Source of the DNA: CAWJMD01 sp963843835
GTDB lineage: Bacteria > Actinomycetota > Actinomycetes > Actinomycetales > CAWJMD01
NCBI GenBank assembly: GCA_963843835.1
Contig: CAWJMD010000008.1
Span: 496,001-560,000, forward strand
Direction: 5' to 3'
DNA: 64,000 nt
The number at the start of each line of letters is the position of its first letter. The first letter of the stretch is position 1. This document shows positions 53,379 through 62,000 of this stretch, one piece after another. The notes beneath the pieces were generated by a model. That model searched no databases and was not told the DNA's origin. It saw only the letters and a list, made by a program, of their open reading frames with translations. Made by a program: the position numbers and the translations under genes.

Positions 53379-53939
53379 GTGGAGATGCGTCAACAACTGG
53401 TGCCTGGACTGGTGGTGGCCCTGGTCGGGGCCCTGGCGGTCCTCCTGGGATCCGCACTGGACCTCGAGCTGGACTCGGTGGCCCTCCTCGGGGCTGCCCT
53501 CGGAGGGGTCGTCGGACTCGTTCAGGACAGGAGCCCGGTCCTTCGGGCTGCGGCCTTCGTGCTCGGTCTCGCCTTCGCGTGGGTCGGGTACCTGGTTCGG
53601 GCCGCAGTGCTGCCGGACGCCGCCGCGGGTCGCGCCCTCGTCGTCGTCCTCGTTGTCGGACTGTGTGCCGTCGCGGCGACCGCCAGCCTCGGCCGCCTGC
53701 CGCTGTGGGCTCTGCTGACCGGCGCCGCCGCCCTGGCCGGCTCGTACGAGGCCGCCTACGCCCTCGCCCCCTCGCGGGTCGTGGAGACCTCCCCGTCGGG
53801 GATCACGACGGTGCTGCTGACGTCCGCTCTCGGTTTCCTCGCGGCGTCCCTGACCGCCGCCGCCACCGCGCCACCCCGGGACGGCGCCCACGTAGCGCCC
53901 GCCGTCGACGAGACCAGCAACGACAAGGTGGGTATCTGA
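53379..53939 (+). CDS. Small polytopic membrane protein paired with a YhgE-like exported protein
   Basis: A 186-residue protein with about six hydrophobic segments (LVPGLVVALVGALAVLLGSA, then VALLGAALGGVVGLV, AAAFVLGLAFAWVGYLV, ALVVVLVVGLCAVAAT, ALLTGAAALAGSYEAAY and TTVLLTSALGFLAASL). A hydrophilic tail follows. The start is GTG 53379 or ATG 53385. Its stop overlaps the next ATG as TGATG, so the two products are made together. I do not recognise a family; the tight coupling suggests a membrane partner for the large repeat protein. Confidence 0.7.
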   Translation: MEMRQQLVPGLVVALVGALAVLLGSALDLELDSVALLGAALGGVVGLVQDRSPVLRAAAFVLGLAFAWVGYLVRAAVLPDAAAGRALVVVLVVGLCAVAATASLGRLPLWALLTGAAALAGSYEAAYALAPSRVVETSPSGITTVLLTSALGFLAASLTAAATAPPRDGAHVAPAVDETSNDKVGI

Positions 53940-56407
53940 TGGCCGTCCGACCCAACGCCGTCCGCCTCGGCGCGGCATGCCTGGCCGCGCCCCTCCTCAC
54001 GGTCTGGCTGGTAGCACCCGCGGCAGCCGACGTCGACGGGGTCGAGGTCACCAACACCGAGACGGTCCAGGCCCTGCTGGACGCATCCGGCACGGTGCGC
54101 GAGTCACGTGTCTACGAGCAGCTGTCCTTCCAGGGGTCCGGCACCGTCGACGTCGTCAACCCCGTGTCCACCCGTGGCCTGCGGAACCTCGACGGCTTCG
54201 GCGGGTTCGACGTCGAGGACGGATCGATGGTCACGACCGTCGAGGTGCACGGCAACGACAAGCTGCGCGCCGTCAGTGACTTCACCAAGGACCTGCCGCT
54301 GGCCGTCGAGGTCACCTACCTCCTCGAGGGTCAGATCGTCCCGCCGGAGGACGTGGTGGGCGCCAGTGGGTCGCTGGAGGCCCGGTACACCGTGCGGAAC
54401 ATGACCGGTGCGCAGCAGGACGTCACGTACGCCGACGGTTCCGGGGCAGAGGTCACGTCGTCGGCCGACGTCGTCGTCCCCATGGTCGGCTCGACCACGG
54501 TCACGCTCCCCGACGGCTTCACCGACGTGAGGGCCCCGTCCGCCAACGTCGCCGGTGACGGCCGTGGCGGAACGAAGCTGACGTTCACGATGACCCTCTT
54601 CCCGCCGATCGGCAGCCCGGTCGCGGAGTTCGGGTACACGGCGGAGATCCGGGACGGTGTCGTCCCCGGCGCGGTGGTGTCCGCACTCCCGGTCTCCCCC
54701 CTCGACAGCCCGTCGTTCCGGGGCGGCGCGGAGAGCTACCGGGGTGGTGCCGAGACCGGGCAGGAGCTGACCGCCGGCGCCACCGAGATCGACGCCAACC
54801 TGCTCAGGCTGAGGGACGGGGCCAGTGACCTGCTGGCCGGCCTGCTCCAGCTCCGCGACGGGGCCTCGGAGCTCCAGGCGGGCCTGGCAGGCGAGGCCGC
54901 ACCGGGAGCCGGCGCGCTCGCGGCGGGCGCCTCGGCGGTCGACGAGGGAGCCAGGGCCCTCAGCGGCGGGGCCGGGCAGCTGTCCGGCGGTGCTGTCGAC
55001 GCCAAGGCGGGCTCGGACCGGCTCGCCGGGGGAGCGGCACAGCTCGACGACGGGCTCGTCACGGCCGGAGCCAAGGCGCCGGACCTGATCGCCGGGCTCG
55101 AGCAGGTCGACGGCGGCCTCGCACTGGTGGACCAGGGTCTCGTCGCGCTGTACGGGAGCATCGACGCCCTGCCGGCCAAGGCCAAGCCGCTGCACGACGG
55201 TGTCGCGCAGCTCCGGGCGGGGATCGGGACGAAGACCACCGACCAGACCCTGCTGTACGCGGTGGACCAGCTGCGCCAGCAGCTCGGCGCGGCCGCTGAC
55301 GGGATCGACGTGATGAAGACCGGTGTGAGGGACTCCTACGACAGCCTGGGCTGCGCCGTGGCCGTCCTCAACGACGCTGTCGCGGGGGCATCGGCCCTCG
55401 CCCCGGGCGTGAGCCCGTGCTACCCGAGCGGGCGTCCGGCCATGGCCGCCATGGCCGTGCCCAACTCGGCACTGGTCGGGCAGGTCTCCGGGCAGCTCGC
55501 GTCCAGCCGGACCGAGCTCTACAACAGCGCCGACGAGAACGACCAGTCGACCCTGTACGGGGGGCTCAACGTCGTGGGTGCGGGACTGGACGGTGGTGCC
55601 GTGCCGGCTCTCGTCAAGGTCGAGTGCGGGCTGGACAACGGTGCCCTCCCCGTGTGCGACGCGGCGAGGCCCGGGCTGATCCAGGGACTGGCGGCGCTCG
55701 ACGCCGGCGTCACCCAGCTGGCCACCCAGACGCGCGACGCGGTGCAGGCCGGCGTCGGTGACGACGACGACCTGAAGGCCGACGGCACCCTTCGAGGCGG
55801 CGTCCACTCCCTCCAGGGCGGCGTGGACCAGATCGCGCAGGGAGGGCTGACCCTGGTCGAGGGGCTGGGCAAGCTCCAGGAGGGGTCGGGGCAGCTGGCC
55901 GCGGGCAACCGTGACCTCGCGGACGGCCTCGGGGAGCTGCGCTCCGGTGCGAAGCGCCTGGCGACGGGGGCCGGTGACCTCGCCGACGGGACCGGGCAGC
56001 TCGCCGACGGGGCCGACGAGCTCTCCGCCGGTCTGGACGAGGCGGCGGCCGGCTCCGGCCTGCTCGCCGACGGCCTCGTCGAGGCGGCGGACGGGGCTCC
56101 GCAGCTGGTCGACGGGGCCCAGCAGCTCTCGGACGAGGGCACCAAGGCGCTCGTCGCCGCCGGCGACGAGACCGCGCAGGACTACGGCCTCAAGTACGCG
56201 GTGATCGAGGCGGGCGCCGAGCGGGCCAAGGCCTCGGGCATGGCGTACGGGGCGCCGGAGGGGGCCGCGGGCTTCACCGCGTACTCCCTCGAGCTCGCCG
56301 GGCTCGACGGCGAGGAGGACCGCAACGTCGGCCGAGCGCTCGGTGGCGTGCTCGTGTTCGGCCTCGCCTCCGGTGTCGCGGCCGGGATCCGTCGCCGGGT
56401 CTTCTGA
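53939..56407 (+). CDS. Large exported protein with Gly/Leu heptad-like repeats (YhgE/Pip-like) and one C-terminal membrane helix
   Basis: An 822-residue protein with a signal segment (LGAACLAAPLLTVWLVAPAA, cleavage near ADVDG), an N-terminal beta domain (about 40-240) and a long region of repeats such as LSGGAGQLSGGA, LRDGASELQAGL, LADGTGQLADGADELSAGL up to residue 760. These repeats have a period near 7 and are the hallmark of YhgE/Pip/EsaA-type proteins. It ends with one helix (ALGGVLVFGLASGVAAGI) and RRRVF. Typical YhgE proteins carry several C-terminal helices; here the preceding gene may supply them. Two Cys pairs lie in the middle (GCAVAVL, PCYPSG; ECGLDNG, PVCDAAR). Function is unknown; secretion or envelope roles are known for relatives. 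Confidence 0.8.
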   Translation: MAVRPNAVRLGAACLAAPLLTVWLVAPAAADVDGVEVTNTETVQALLDASGTVRESRVYEQLSFQGSGTVDVVNPVSTRGLRNLDGFGGFDVEDGSMVTTVEVHGNDKLRAVSDFTKDLPLAVEVTYLLEGQIVPPEDVVGASGSLEARYTVRNMTGAQQDVTYADGSGAEVTSSADVVVPMVGSTTVTLPDGFTDVRAPSANVAGDGRGGTKLTFTMTLFPPIGSPVAEFGYTAEIRDGVVPGAVVSALPVSPLDSPSFRGGAESYRGGAETGQELTAGATEIDANLLRLRDGASDLLAGLLQLRDGASELQAGLAGEAAPGAGALAAGASAVDEGARALSGGAGQLSGGAVDAKAGSDRLAGGAAQLDDGLVTAGAKAPDLIAGLEQVDGGLALVDQGLVALYGSIDALPAKAKPLHDGVAQLRAGIGTKTTDQTLLYAVDQLRQQLGAAADGIDVMKTGVRDSYDSLGCAVAVLNDAVAGASALAPGVSPCYPSGRPAMAAMAVPNSALVGQVSGQLASSRTELYNSADENDQSTLYGGLNVVGAGLDGGAVPALVKVECGLDNGALPVCDAARPGLIQGLAALDAGVTQLATQTRDAVQAGVGDDDDLKADGTLRGGVHSLQGGVDQIAQGGLTLVEGLGKLQEGSGQLAAGNRDLADGLGELRSGAKRLATGAGDLADGTGQLADGADELSAGLDEAAAGSGLLADGLVEAADGAPQLVDGAQQLSDEGTKALVAAGDETAQDYGLKYAVIEAGAERAKASGMAYGAPEGAAGFTAYSLELAGLDGEEDRNVGRALGGVLVFGLASGVAAGIRRRVF

Positions 56408-56416
56408 CGGCACCTC

Positions 56417-57256
56417 CTACCCGGGGCGGTGGGTCACGAAGATCGCCGTCCCGGGCAGGAGCCGGCCACGTAGTGGGCTCCAGCCGCCCCACACCTGGGT
56501 GAGACCGGGCGTCCACTCGGGCTCGACGAGGTCGTCGAGGACGAGCCCGGCCGCGACGACCTCGCGCACCCGGTCGCCGAGCGTGCGGTGGTGCTCGACG
56601 TAGGTGACCTCGCCGTCGCTGTCGAGCTCGCGGTACGGGGTGCGGTCGAAGTAGGAGCGGTGCACGGTCAGGCCCCCCGCCCCCGGGTCGTCCGGGAACG
56701 CCCAGCGCACCGGGTGCCCGATGGCGAAGACCCAACGACCTCCGGGGCGCAGCACGCGGGCCACCTCCGCGTGCACTCGCTCCGGGTGCTCGACGAAGGG
56801 CACCGCCCCGAAGGCCGAGCAGGCGAGGTCGACGCTCCTGTCGGCCAGGGGGAGGCGCCCGGCGTCCGCCTGCAGGAGGGGCGTGCGGGCACCGAGGGAC
56901 CGGTCGACCTGCCGGGCACGGCGCAGCATGCCGCCGGACAGGTCCATCCCCACGACACGTGCGCCCTGTCGGGCCAGCCAGCGTGAGCACTGCGCGGCGC
57001 CACAACCCACCTCCAGCACGTCCAGCCCGGCCAGTGAGCGGGGGTCGCCCAGCAGCCTCGCGTCGGACTCGAGCAGGCCCTCGGGGCACCACCGGAAGTC
57101 CTCGTCGCCCAGGAAGGCACCGTGCTCGTCGTAGTAGGCGTCGGCCTCGGCGTCCCACCACTGCTGGTTCGCGGGCACCGTCCGGCCGACGGGCACGGGG
57201 CCGTAGCCGGCGCGGACGTCGGAGGGGTCGTCGGGCAGGGCCGAGGGGTGCTCCAT
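56417..57256 (-). CDS. SAM-dependent class I methyltransferase
   Basis: A 279-residue protein with WWDAEADAYYDEHGAFLG at the N-terminus, the SAM motif LDVLEVGCGAAQCSRWLA, the acidic MDLSGGML and the post-motif VARVLRPGGRWVFAIGHPV. This pattern is the Methyltransf_11/25 type, common near rpsA in actinobacteria. The substrate is unknown. ATG 57256 is chosen; ATG 57268 (four codons upstream) is possible. Neither has a good ribosome site. It is convergent with the YhgE-like gene and divergent from rpsA. Confidence 0.87.
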   Translation of the reverse strand: MEHPSALPDDPSDVRAGYGPVPVGRTVPANQQWWDAEADAYYDEHGAFLGDEDFRWCPEGLLESDARLLGDPRSLAGLDVLEVGCGAAQCSRWLARQGARVVGMDLSGGMLRRARQVDRSLGARTPLLQADAGRLPLADRSVDLACSAFGAVPFVEHPERVHAEVARVLRPGGRWVFAIGHPVRWAFPDDPGAGGLTVHRSYFDRTPYRELDSDGEVTYVEHHRTLGDRVREVVAAGLVLDDLVEPEWTPGLTQVWGGWSPLRGRLLPGTAIFVTHRPG

Positions 57257-57289
57257 GCACGTGAGCATGCCCGATGGGACGAAGGTCCT

Positions 57290-57319
57290 TTGACCGTCAT
57301 CTTCGGCGAACGGTAGGGT
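57290..57319 (+). promoter_or_regulatory. rpsA promoter with long leader
   Basis: TTGACC (57290-57295), an 18-base spacer and TAGGGT (57314-57319) form the best promoter-like pair in the window. The transcript would carry a leader of about 110 bases before the rpsA ATG at 57439, long enough for the autogenous control known for ribosomal protein S1 genes. The ribosome site is weak (GGAG 10 bases before ATG). Confidence 0.6.
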
Positions 57320-57438
57320 GCCCGTGCGCACGAACTGTGCGCGGCTCCGTTGCGCCTGCTGCGGGGTCGTCTCCACCGACGGAGGCACTACCGGGTGCCC
57401 CGTCCCAAACCATCTGCCCGCATCGGAGCCATTCCTAC

Positions 57439-58935
57439 ATGACCGCCAGCACCACGACGTCGACCACTCCCCAGGTCGCGATCAACGACATCGGCTCGGC
57501 CGAGGACTTCCTCGCTGCCATCGACGAGACGATCAAGTACTTCAACGACGGGGACATCGTCTCCGGCACCATCGTCAAGGTCGACCGCGACGAGGTCCTG
57601 CTCGACATCGGGTACAAGACCGAGGGCGTGATCCCGTCGCGCGAGCTGAGCATCAAGCACGACGTGGACCCCTCTGAGGTGGTCGGCGTCGGCGACGAGG
57701 TCGAGGCCCTCGTCCTCCAGAAGGAGGACAAGGAGGGTCGTCTCATCCTGTCCAAGAAGCGCGCGCAGTACGAGCGCGCCTGGGGCACGATCGAGAAGAT
57801 CAAGGAGGAGGACGGCGTCGTCACCGGCACCGTCATCGAGGTCGTCAAGGGTGGTCTGATCCTCGACATCGGCCTGCGTGGCTTCCTGCCCGCCTCGCTG
57901 GTGGAGATGCGTCGCGTGCGCGACCTGCAGCCGTACGTCGGCCAGCAGGTCGAGGCCAAGATCATCGAGCTCGACAAGAACCGCAACAACGTCGTGCTGT
58001 CACGCCGCGCGTGGCTCGAGCAGACGCAGTCCGCGGTCCGGATCAACTTCCTGAACACCCTCCAGAAGGGCCAGGTGCGTTCCGGAGTCGTCTCGTCGAT
58101 CGTCAACTTCGGTGCGTTCGTCGACCTCGGCGGCGTGGACGGTCTGGTCCACGTGTCCGAGCTGTCCTGGAAGCACATCGACCACCCGTCCGAGGTCGTC
58201 GAGGTGGGCCAGGAGGTCACCGTCGAGGTCCTCGACGTGGACATGGACCGCGAGCGTGTCTCCCTGTCGCTGAAGGCGACGCAGGAGGACCCGTGGCAGC
58301 AGTTCGCCCGCACGCACGCGATCGGCCAGGTCGTACCGGGCAAGGCGACCAAGCTCGTCCCGTTCGGCGCGTTCGTGCGCGTCGAGGAGGGCATCGAGGG
58401 CCTGGTGCACATCTCGGAGCTGGCCGTGCGCCACGTCGAGATCCCGGAGCAGGTCGTGCAGGTCGGCGACGACATCTTCGTCAAGGTCATCGACATCGAC
58501 CTCGAGCGTCGCCGCATCTCGCTGTCGCTGAAGCAGGCCAACGAGGGCGTCGACGCGAGCAGCGAGGACTTCGACCCCTCGCTGTACGGCATGGCGCAGG
58601 AGTACGACGACGCCGGCAACTACAAGTACCCGGACGGCTTCGACCCCGAGACGCAGGAGTGGCTCGAGGGCTTCGACTCGCAGCGCGAGGAGTGGGAGCG
58701 TCAGTACGCCGAGGCGCACGCCCGCTGGGAGCAGCACAAGAAGCAGGTGACCGACGCCGTCAAGGCCGAGGCCGAGGCCGGGACCGAGGGCGAGTCGTCG
58801 TCCACCTCGTACTCGTCCGGCTCCGAGGCCCCCGTCGCCGCCGAGGCGACCGGGTCCGGTGACGACGCGGAGGGCACCCTGGCCTCCGACGAGGCCCTCG
58901 CGGCCCTGCGCGAGAAGCTGACCGGCGGCGCCTGA
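57439..58935 (+). CDS. rpsA: 30S ribosomal protein S1
   Basis: RNA-binding ribosomal protein helping mRNA binding. The 498-residue protein has four S1 domains in the actinobacterial arrangement (about 37-108, 123-190, 210-280, 295-365), seen in GDIVSGTIVKVDRDEVLLDI, GLILDIGLRGFLPASLVEMR, VVSSIVNFGAFVDLGGVDGL and LVPFGAFVRVEEGIEGLVHI. A charged tail (EEWERQYAEAHARWEQHKKQ, then Ser/Glu/Ala-rich) follows. ATG 57439 (MTASTTTSTTPQVAINDIG) fits relatives; the frame is open upstream to 57274, before the promoter. A strong terminator follows. Confidence 0.97.
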   Translation: MTASTTTSTTPQVAINDIGSAEDFLAAIDETIKYFNDGDIVSGTIVKVDRDEVLLDIGYKTEGVIPSRELSIKHDVDPSEVVGVGDEVEALVLQKEDKEGRLILSKKRAQYERAWGTIEKIKEEDGVVTGTVIEVVKGGLILDIGLRGFLPASLVEMRRVRDLQPYVGQQVEAKIIELDKNRNNVVLSRRAWLEQTQSAVRINFLNTLQKGQVRSGVVSSIVNFGAFVDLGGVDGLVHVSELSWKHIDHPSEVVEVGQEVTVEVLDVDMDRERVSLSLKATQEDPWQQFARTHAIGQVVPGKATKLVPFGAFVRVEEGIEGLVHISELAVRHVEIPEQVVQVGDDIFVKVIDIDLERRRISLSLKQANEGVDASSEDFDPSLYGMAQEYDDAGNYKYPDGFDPETQEWLEGFDSQREEWERQYAEAHARWEQHKKQVTDAVKAEAEAGTEGESSSTSYSSGSEAPVAAEATGSGDDAEGTLASDEALAALREKLTGGA

Positions 58936-58963
58936 GCCGACGGCACCGGCTGGCTCACCAGCT

Positions 58964-59009
58964 GACGACGAAGCCCCCGGCACCGCGAGGTGCCGGGGGC
59001 TTCGTCGTC
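58964..59009 (+). terminator. Terminator after rpsA
   Basis: A perfect 19-bp stem (58964-58982 with 58991-59009) and an 8-base loop lie 28 bases after the rpsA stop. It also faces the 3' end of the minus-strand giant gene at 59087 and could stop both transcripts. Confidence 0.9.
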
Positions 59010-59086
59010 CGCCCGCTCCCCGAGACTGACGTCCGCTGCGCCCGCTCGAACGGGGGGAGTGGCCCGAGCCGGGGCCACGGTGCGGG

Positions 59087-62000
59087 TCAGAACTGCTTGA
59101 CGGCGGTCGTGGCGAACGTCCCGCCGACCGGGACCGCGGTGGTGCTGGTCACGGTCGTGGACGGCGTGTACGTCGCCACGACGTTGCCGCCCACCGTCTG
59201 CGCTCCGCCACCCGAGACCCCGCCGAAGGTCACGGTGAGGGTCCTGGTCGAGGCGGTCCACGTCACCGAGCTCGCGTTCCCCCCGTTGCCCCCGAACCAG
59301 ATGGTCGAGGTCGCGTACCCCGTGGACGCGAGGGCGACGCTGCCGAAGTTCAGGGTGCAGCTGGAGGTCGAGACCGAGAGGCTGTCGTTGCCGCCACCCC
59401 CGTCCGTGAGCACGACATACACGTCGTTGTTGCCCGTCAGGCTCTGGTCGGAGCCGTTGCCCGACCAGGTCGAGCACAGCGTGCTCACCTCGATGTCGTC
59501 GGAGAACGTCGCGACGATCTTGTCGCCCTGGTCGGCGCGGCCCGCGGTGCCGGTGCCGTTGACCAGCGCGAAGCTGCTGGCGTAGGAGCCCCTCGTGACG
59601 GTCGTCGAGATGGATGCGGTGTTGCCGGCGTTGTCGGTGCCGGTGAGCGTGTACCGGTAGCACCCCTGGGCCAGCCCCGTCTCGGTCGGAGACCCCGCGA
59701 GGGTCGTCGCCGAGCCGAAGGTGCCGCAGGTCGTGCCGCTGAGCGAGGCGAACTCCCGGGTGAGCACGCTGGAGGCGATGCCGGTGGCCGGGTCGGTGTA
59801 GTCGGTCCGGACGACGGGGTACGAGCTCTTGTTGACCGTGCTGCTGGTGCCCGCCCCGCTCGCGGCGACGCCGTTGACGGTCAGGGCACCGGTGGTGGGC
59901 GCCGTCGTGTCGACCTTCACGATGGTGGAGATGGCGGACGCGTTGCCCGCGTTGTCCGTGCCGGTGAGCGTGTAGCGGTAGCAGTTGGTGCCCAGTCCCG
60001 ACTGGGTCGTGGTGCCCGTGATGGCCGTGCTGCCGGTGAAGCCGCCGCAGACGTTGTTGGTCAGCGTCGCGGAGGCCCGGACGAGGTTGCTCGTGGCGAT
60101 GCCGGACGTGCCGTCCGAGTAGTCGGTGCGGGAGTCGATCGGGAACGACGTCGCGTTAGTGGGACCGCTCGTGGTGCCCCCCGCGCTGGCGGCGGTGCCG
60201 TTGACCGTGACAGCCCCTCCGGTGGGGAAGTCCAGGTCGACCTTGACGATGGTGGAGACGGTCGCCGTGTTGGTGGCGACGTCCGTGCCGGTGAGTGTGT
60301 AGCGGTAGCAGCCGTTGCTGAGCCCTGACTGCGACGGGTTGCCGGTGATCACCGACGAGGACCCGAAGGTCCCGCAGGTGTTGTTGCTCAGCGTCGCCGA
60401 GGCGAGGGTCAGCACGCTGGAGGAGATGCCCGACCCGGCGTCGGTGTAGTCCGTGCGCGTGCTGATGGTGAACGACCCCGTCTTGTTGAACGAGGTGGAC
60501 CCGCCGCCGGTGGCGCCGACGCTGTTGACCGTGAGTGCCCCGGTGACGGGGGCGACCGTGTCGAACCTGACCACGGTCGTGACGGAGTCGGTGTTTCCGG
60601 CGTTGTCGGTGCCGGTGAGGACGTACCGGTAGCAGCGCGTCGTCGTCAGCGTCTGGCTCGTCGTGCCGGTGATGGCCGTGGTGGTCCCGAACGTCCCGCA
60701 GGTGCCGTTGGTCAGGGTGGCCCAGGCGCTCGTCAGGGTGCTGGACGCCAGGCCCGAGGCGCTGTCGGTCCAGTCGGTGCGGGAGTTGATGAGGACGGGG
60801 TTCGATCTGCTCCAGCTCGTGGTGGCGGCGGTGGCCGCGGCAGTTCCGTTGACGGTCACCGCGCCGGAGGTGGGCGTCGTGAGGTCGACCTTGACCGTGT
60901 GCGTCGTCGTGGTCGTGTTGCCGGCGTTGTCGGTGCCGGTGAGCGTGTAGCGGTGGCACCCCGTGGTCAGACCGGACTGGGCCGGTGTCCCGGTGACGTC
61001 GGAGGAGGTGCCGAACGCACCGCACGCGTTGCTCGACAGCGTCGCCGACGCGTAGGTGAGCACGCTGCTCGCGATGCCCGACGCGGCGTCTGTGTACTCG
61101 GTCCGGGAGTTGATCGCGAAGGCACCCGTGTTGTTGTACGAGAACGTTCCGGCGCCGCTGGCGGCGGCCCCGTTGACCGTGAGGGCGCCGGTCGTCGGGG
61201 CGGTGGTGTCCACCGGGACGACCGTGCTGATCGCGGCGGTGTTGCCGGCGTTGTCGGTGCCGGTGAGCGTGTACCGGTAGCAGCTGGTGGTCAGCCCGCT
61301 CTGCGTGGTGGTCCCGGTGATCGCGGTGGCGCCGGTGAAGACGCCGCATGCCCCGGCCGAGTAGGTGGCGACGCCGCGGGTGAGGTTGCTGGAGGCGATG
61401 CCGGACTCGCCGTCGGTCCAGTCGGTGCGGGAGTTGATCGGGAACGACGCGGCGTTGGTGGGGCCGCTCGTCGTACCGGCCCCGCTGGCCGCGGTGCCGT
61501 TGACGGCGACGGCTCCGGAGGTGGGGTCGTCGAGGTCGACCTTGACGGTGTGGGTGGTGCTGGCGGTGTTGCCGGACAGGTCGGTGCCGGTGAGGGTGTA
61601 CCGGTGGCAGCCGGTGGTCAGGCCGGACTGGGCCGGGGTGCCGCTCACGACCGACGAGGACCCGAACGTGCCGCAGGTGTTGCCGCTCAACGTGGCTGAC
61701 GCGTAGGTGAGGGTGCTCGTGTCGATGCCGGCGCCGGCGTCGGTGTACTCGGTGCGGGAGTTGATCGGGAAGGCGCCGGTCGAGCTGTAGGAGAAGGTGC
61801 CGCCGCCGCTGGCGGCGGTGCCGTTGACGGTGAGGGCGCCGGTGACGGGGGCGACCGTGTCGTACCTGACGACGGTGGAGATGGAGTCGGTGTTGCCCGC
61901 GTTGTCGGTGCCGGTGAGCACGTACCGGTAGCAGCGCGTGGTCGTCAGGGTCTGGTTGGTCGTCCCCGTGATCGTCGACGTGCTCCCGAACGTCGCGCAC

